DNA of 64,000 bases from Gnetum montanum (Eukaryota > Streptophyta > Gnetopsida > Gnetales > Gnetaceae): contig MNCI01006599.1 in NCBI GenBank assembly GCA_015680685.1, forward strand, positions 62,764-126,763, given 5' to 3'. Shown here one piece after another: positions 59,460 through 64,000 of the stretch; the first letter of the stretch is position 1; every line of letters begins with the position of its first letter. Below the pieces are notes generated by a model. The model did not search any database and was not told the DNA's origin. It was given only the letters and a program-made list of their open reading frames with translations. The translations under genes and the position numbers were made by a program.

Positions 59460-59705
59460 TTTAAGGGCATTTTAGGCCATTGCTAGTTTTAGGCCATTTC
59501 GGACCACACGTAATGTACTATCAGGACATGGGTTGCCAATTTTAGGCCTTGGCATGCTATGGCGATAGTTTAAGGCCATTCTAGGCCATTGCTAGTTTAA
59601 GGCCATTTAGGGCTGAACGTAATGTAATTTTTGAGAGTGGGGTTGCCAGGTTTAGGCCTTGGTAGGCCATGGCGATAGTTTAAGGTCATTTCGGACTATG
59701 GTGTT
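59460..59705. repeat. TAGTTTAAGG repeats after the antisense unit, two ~110-bp higher-order copies
   Basis: TTGCTAGTTTTAGGCCATTT (59,480) and TTGCTAGTTTAAGGCCATTT (59,590) begin two copies of a compound unit. Each contains GGTTGCCA, TTTAGGCCTTGG and GGCGATAGTTTAAGG in the same order. The arrangement mirrors the arrays at 50,660-51,014 and 54,610-54,770. Confidence 0.8.
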
Positions 59706-60035
59706 ATAGTCAGTGGCAAACATCACGCAAACAATGAATCCTATACAAAATGGAGACTATCCAAACAAAATTATTAACACCAAGAATTCGTAGTAGTAGA
59801 GTAGAGGTAGACTTTAATCATGTAATTATTTTCTAACTCGATTTGGGCTAGGCAAGGCATAAGGTCGAGAAGCCTTGTGGCGATATTCCTCTATGTTGTC
59901 ATTTGCTATTTGGAAGGGTAATTTGGCCCATGTGGTTTCTTTGTCTAAGTTGGTGATTTTGACTAGATCATTTGTTGAACATAGGATTTTGGTATGGGTA
60001 GGTGATACATTTTCAAATATTTCTATCTTTGACCC

Positions 60036-60470
60036 TTATTCTACGTCTATATTGTTTATAGCCCAAGGGGCTACTTCATCACCGAAGATCACCACCTCTT
60101 CCCCCGTGTAGGGTAAGTGGATTTCTTGGTGTATGGGTGAGGAGACAACCCTTAATTGGGCTAACAACGATTTTCCCAAGATCAAGTTAAACCTAGGCAT
60201 TTCTTCCACCACGATAAATTCTGCGTTGGTGGGAAACTGGTCCCCTACCACAAAGTTGATGGTAACCATTCCCTTAACTACAACACGTGCTCCATTAGAT
60301 GATTTTAGATAGGAAGTTACTGTGGGCTTGATTTGATCCACCAGGACCAACTTTTCAACAATGGAAAATCAGATCACATTGGTGGTAGCCCTGTCATCGA
60401 CGTGTACTTTATGAATTTTATACTGACCTACTCGAATTGTGATAAACATGGGGGTGGTAGTCACTTGACT
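60036..60470 (-). pseudogene. Aspartic protease of the Tat-like element
   Basis: The minus strand reads PMFITIRVGQYKIHKVHVDD followed by RATTNVI. The Asp pair is the active-site position (family VDDGAS-x-N-I), with Gly changed to Arg. An open stretch follows with MVTINFVVGDQFPTNAEFIV and MPRFNLILGKSLLAQL (family YN-ILGR-WL), then SPIHQEIHLPYTGE. One stop interrupts the N-terminal part. It lies downstream of gag as expected. Confidence 0.8.
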
Positions 60471-60479
60471 TTTTTCAGG

Positions 60480-61375
60480 GTCATCCTTGATGGATTCTTC
60501 ATGAAATATTAACTGGGTTGGTCATGGTTTTTTAGTCACAGTAGGAAGCATAATGGCATGAATGGCTTTCTCCTTGGGTGGCATGTTTTCACTAATAGAA
60601 ATAGATGCTAGCATACAAACCAAAGCCTCATGGTGTGTTTTAGAAGTCATTATTAAGTCATACAAGCTTAGTTTTGTATTCTTTTGTTTAAATCTTGTCT
60701 AACCTGTGAAAGAACATCTAGGAAATCATGCCCATTGTCTGGTTGTTTGCCAGTTTTTACTTCTTCCAAACACCCTAAAAGATGAATCTCCCAAGGAGGA
60801 GTGGCTTTCGACTAAATAATTATTTTTTGTTTTGGACTAGGGGATGATGGTTGCATGTGTGTGTCACTACCAATGGGTTTCGATGATGAGTTCATGGGGA
60901 TTTCTAACAAGGGGGTGGACTTAGGAGGGCCCAATGTAGTGTGTTGTCTAGCCAACTTATCAACTAGGCATTCCTCTTGCTTCCTTGGATGAAAAGGTTG
61001 GGATGCAGTTCCCACCACAGGACTTTGTGTAGTCATATACTTCGACGCTTTGATAATGAAAGGTGCCTGAGTTGTTGTTGTGGCACGTGGTGTAGTCTTA
61101 CGTATGAAGGGTGCAACAGATATCTGTGGAGAGACCTTAATAAAAAAATGGGTTTGCGGCCTAGTTGGTATTGGAGCTTTAGGATTAGAAGGGGTTACAT
61201 GAACTACAAATGGCTCATGTTGTGATTTAGTGTTATCATCCACACCGATAGCATTAATTGTGTAACCTGTATTGTTAACATTCAATAGATCTTTATAAAA
61301 GTTCATCAATTGGTTTTCAGGTCGGATAGGATTGCTCTCATCAAGGACCAACTTACCTTGATCAATCATCTGCTA
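60480..61375 (-). pseudogene. gag-protease linker of the Tat-like element
   Basis: An open stretch of 185 codons at 61,369-60,812 is rich in Pro, Thr and Ser (FIIKASKYMTT, PSNPKAPIPTRP) and opens with MIDQGKLVLDES, the residue string that follows the gag zinc finger in Tat elements. Below 60,812 the frame is broken but the sequence leads into the protease. This is a low-complexity spacer with no enzymatic domain of its own. Confidence 0.65.
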
Positions 61376-61379
61376 AATA

Positions 61380-63300
61380 TCATCTTTTAGTGCCAAGCAA
61401 TAATTTGTGTCCTGCCCATACACTTGGTGATAATGGCAAAAGTGCTCTAGCCTAAAGTTCTTGGGCACTGGTGGTTCATTAGGCATAACCAAAGAGGGGT
61501 CACAAAGGACTTCACAGTACCTCTGGTGATGTTTTATGGCCTTCTTTAACATTCATTTGTGTTGAATACACTTGGCTCCTAGCAATTGACTCAAAATCTC
61601 TAATGGCTTAATTGGTAATAGGGTATATTTTGAGTGATCTTTACGCTCAAAATTTGGCCTCAATGGAGTTTACACTATAGATGGTAATGCTGGGGATTGA
61701 CTAGTGCCATTAATTTTAGATGCTTTATCCATCTATTTTCCCTTGTTGGTTTCATGAGCTATAGTGTCCACTGTGGTTATTGTGGCTTTTCCTTTCTCCT
61801 TGTCCTTTTTTGTATTCATGTTTTTATAGGCTAAGCTAGATCTCTACTAGCTTCCACTACATCCTGAATGCTCTTGGTTTGAGTGAACACCTAGCTAAGG
61901 GAATGTGGAGCCAAGTAATACAGTTTGGATTTGATAAAATCATTTACTGCACCTTTGAAAATGACCAGTAAATTGGCCTTGGCAATTGGTTCACGAGTTT
62001 CATTTAGGGTAGCACTCCAACATTGTATGAACTTTCATACAAATTCTAATGGCTCTTGTTTAACACTCATAAGCTGATCTAAAGTAACTTCCGGCTTCAA
62101 TTTATACTTGAAACATGTTACAAACTAACTTAAAAATTCTTCTAATGTTGAGATAAAGGTGTGGGGAAGCGTGCAGTACTAGTCTAAGGCCTTGCCTATC
62201 AAAGACATGGAAAATACATGAATGATGGCATGAGGCCATGGTTGTAGTAACAAGGATTTAGACCTAAAAGTAACTAGGTGGGCATTTAGATCACCCTCCC
62301 CATTGTATTTTGTAAATTTGGGAAGTTGTACACTAGGAGGAAATGTAAGCATAGGAACTATTGGACTGATTGGGTCATCTTGGTAGAAGTCCATGACTTG
62401 GACTACTTCAGAGCTAGCAACTTTAAGTTGTTTAATTTCATCAGTGAGTGTCTGGATGAGCTAAAAGGCTTGGTCCAAACTTGGGGGTGTTACAGGAGGT
62501 TGTGTTGCTGCCAAAGTAGCCATCATTGGTGGCACTGTTGGTGTGGCCACTAATCCCATTGGGGGTGCTGCTGAAATAGTTCCTGCTAGTGATGTTGTTT
62601 GAGTAGCCCACAACCCAGTAGGTGCTGCCGCTAGAGCAACTACCATGGGTGGTGTTGTGGGAATTGTTACTTGTCGAGTTGCTAGGGTGGCCTATAGCCC
62701 CACATTTGGTTGTATTACATGCGCACCTTGATAGTTTTGGGGGTGCATGTATTGTGGCATTTGAGACAATTGAGATGTAGGAAAAGAAGTCGTTGTTGTT
62801 CACCATGTTTTTAGGTTGGCCTTACTGCTGATGGTGGAATGGGTATAGAAGAGGGGACATAAATAGCACTTATATGTGGTTGTGATGTAGACATGGTGTG
62901 CACATATGGTAGTGTAGGCATCACAAACGTTGTGTAAGAGACTTGGACACTAGGAAGGGAGGACAATGGGAAATGAGGTTGAAGGGCCTACATGCTAATG
63001 TGTTGATAGGATTTGATGGCTATCCATTACCAAAGAGGGTTTGGGCTATGGCAATGTCATGACAATAGAAAAAGAGGTGGAAGATTGTGGTTGGTGCGAA
63101 CGAAAGATAGAGGTAGATAGAGCCATTGCAGCATAGACTAGACCTCCACCATCAGAGTGGAAGTCTAACTCCTCTTTCCCATCCTAAAAAGGTTCATCAT
63201 AGTGGGATGCTATGTCCCATTCTCTTGATTTTCTCAATCGCAAAAGTTGGCTTAAAAGCCATTGACACATTTTTGTGAGTGGAATAGTGATATTAGAAGA
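61380..63300 (-). pseudogene. gag of the Tat-like element
   Basis: Readable on the minus strand from about 63,300. The N-terminal segment (YDEPF, ELDFHSDGGG) and an Ala/Pro/Thr-rich stretch (62,700-62,470) come first. The capsid domain follows with MDFYQDDPISP, VQLPKFTKYNGEGDLNAHL and IGKALDWY-like residues (62,400-62,180), then SVKQEPLEFV and FKGAVNDFI to about 61,920. The zinc finger reads FCHYHQVYGQDTNYCLALK (61,450-61,390), where the Tat pattern FC-x2-H-x3-GH-x-T-x2-C has its second His changed to Gln. Several stops and frame shifts occur. Confidence 0.8.
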
Positions 63301-63494
63301 GGGAATGAACTCCCTTCAATTCTGGTGAATGATTTCAAAGTTACGTTTTTCGTTGAACTCATGACGATACAATAATAGATTTACTTAGATCTTAGCACAT
63401 AAGAAGTTATATCACTCTTTGTCATGATGTAGATGTTCGGGCGACTAATGCTACAGTCTAATAGACTACCGCTATACTCGCATTGGGCTAGGCA

Positions 63495-64000
63495 GTCGCT
63501 CGGGATCTACCATGTGTTGAACAGAGTAGGATGCCTCCAAGTTTGAGGTGGGAACCAAAGTGGTTGTAGGATTCATCTTTCCTACATGAAAGAGGTGTAA
63601 GAGAGAGAGATACGTGTTGGAAATAGTTGAAAACAACATGTTTTTTCACTAAACGGTTATAGTTGAAAGTCATAAGGGAAATAGGCTAAAACCAGGTACA
63701 TCTAAAAATGCTAGAAATCAATTTTTCTTCACCATTACACTTGCTACACTGAGAAGAACTACTACGCTAACAAGGTCGCTATGCTACACCAGATATAGGC
63801 AGCATAACACAATGTATAGTGTAACACAGTAGACGGTGTAGCGTAATAGACAGCGTAACGCAGTAAACAGTTTTGGGCTTTTGTCCTACAGGGTTCTAGA
63901 GGAACCATCGTGGTGACCAATCTGCACCAACTGGTATGCAGACAACCATAGGGGTGTCACATCTATGCTTGTAGGTTATTAGTGAAAAGGTATAGAAAGC
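63495..64000 (-). repeat. Tentative primer site and 5' LTR start of the Tat-like element
   Basis: At 63,495-63,512 the plus strand ends GGGATCTACCA, a CCA-type tRNA 3'-end pattern. TGTGTTGAACAG follows at 63,513, so the minus strand has LTR...CA|TGG as expected for an LTR and primer site. I cannot name the tRNA and find no second LTR copy in the window. The stretch 63,720-63,880 contains GCTATGCTACACC, GTGTAGCGTAATAG and CAGCGTAACGCAG, related to the motif at 47.9-48.8 and 54.8-56.1 kb. The interval 63,300-63,495 would be the leader. Confidence 0.35.

Larger units (their letters stand above)
51050..63512 (-). mobile_element. Tat-lineage Ty3/gypsy retrotransposon carrying an antisense transcription unit
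   Basis: Minus-strand domain order is gag (63,300-61,380), protease (60,470-60,036), RT-RNase H, second RNase H and integrase, ending at 51,050. Between protease and RT lie 5.5 kb holding a plus-strand, intron-containing unit flanked by TAGTTTAAGG repeats. A tentative primer site and LTR start are at 63,495-63,513. The 3' LTR was not found. It is possible that gag-protease and pol come from two separate copies. Confidence 0.65.

Noticed and set aside
60977-61225. Plus-strand ORF of 82 codons
   Set aside because: Shadow of the Pro/Thr-rich gag-protease linker on the minus strand.
62441-62806. 121-codon Asn/Ser/Thr-rich minus-strand ORF
   Set aside because: It is the alternative frame of the gag N-terminal Ala/Pro/Thr-rich segment, which reads in a neighbouring frame into the capsid domain.

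Overview
The window is plant nuclear DNA, probably from a seed plant with a large, slowly purged genome. A gymnosperm is plausible, but that is inference. It holds no intact protein-coding gene, rRNA, tRNA or CRISPR array. Nearly everything is a nested, heavily mutated stack of LTR retrotransposons. Coding blocks can be read by family motifs but are broken by stops (mostly explicable as C-to-T or G-to-A changes) and frameshifts.

Layout. Positions 1-33,300 and 41,489-46,735 are dominated by one Ty3/gypsy family with Athila-like reverse transcriptase. Its LTRs recur at least nine times on both strands (1-443, 444-985, about 3,930-4,250, 11,951-12,896, from 14,582, 17,839-18,624, 24,032-24,633, 24,830-25,420, about 30,900-31,408 and 41,489-42,368). 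Seven copies are followed by a primer-binding site resembling the tRNA-Asp complement. Element 1 (minus, 3,930-12,896) keeps gag, protease, RT, RNase H and integrase. Elements 3 (minus, 17,839-24,633) and 5 (plus, 41,489-46,735) keep gag and protease but lack RT, RNase H and integrase, with apparently the same junction. Elements 2, 4 and 6 are truncated. A separate block at 1,190-3,640 encodes a decayed plant-transposon-protein-like domain with a coiled coil.

Two related receptor-like-protein (LRR) pseudogenes are the only recognisable host genes. One is a 3' fragment at 16,818-17,690. The other is nearly complete at 33,917-38,867 and is split by an internally deleted Ty1/copia element (35,430-37,502) with a perfect 5-bp target duplication. 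A TRIM-like element lies at 40,034-40,636.

From about 46.7 kb to the end is a second retrotransposon lineage, Tat-like gypsy on the minus strand: gag (63,300-61,380), protease (60,470-60,036), RT and RNase H (54,499-52,928), a probable second RNase H (52,800-52,350) and integrase (52,160-51,050). Between its protease and RT, on the opposite strand, sits a separate transcription unit (TATA box 54,941, coding blocks 56,314-59,323). It has at least four short introns with consensus borders. It encodes a protein I do not recognise, with an acidic stretch and a coiled-coil-like C-terminal half. This unit, the TAGTTTAAGG repeats on its flanks and after the integrase, and the recurrent GCTACGCTGTGTAGC motif are the most unusual things in the window.
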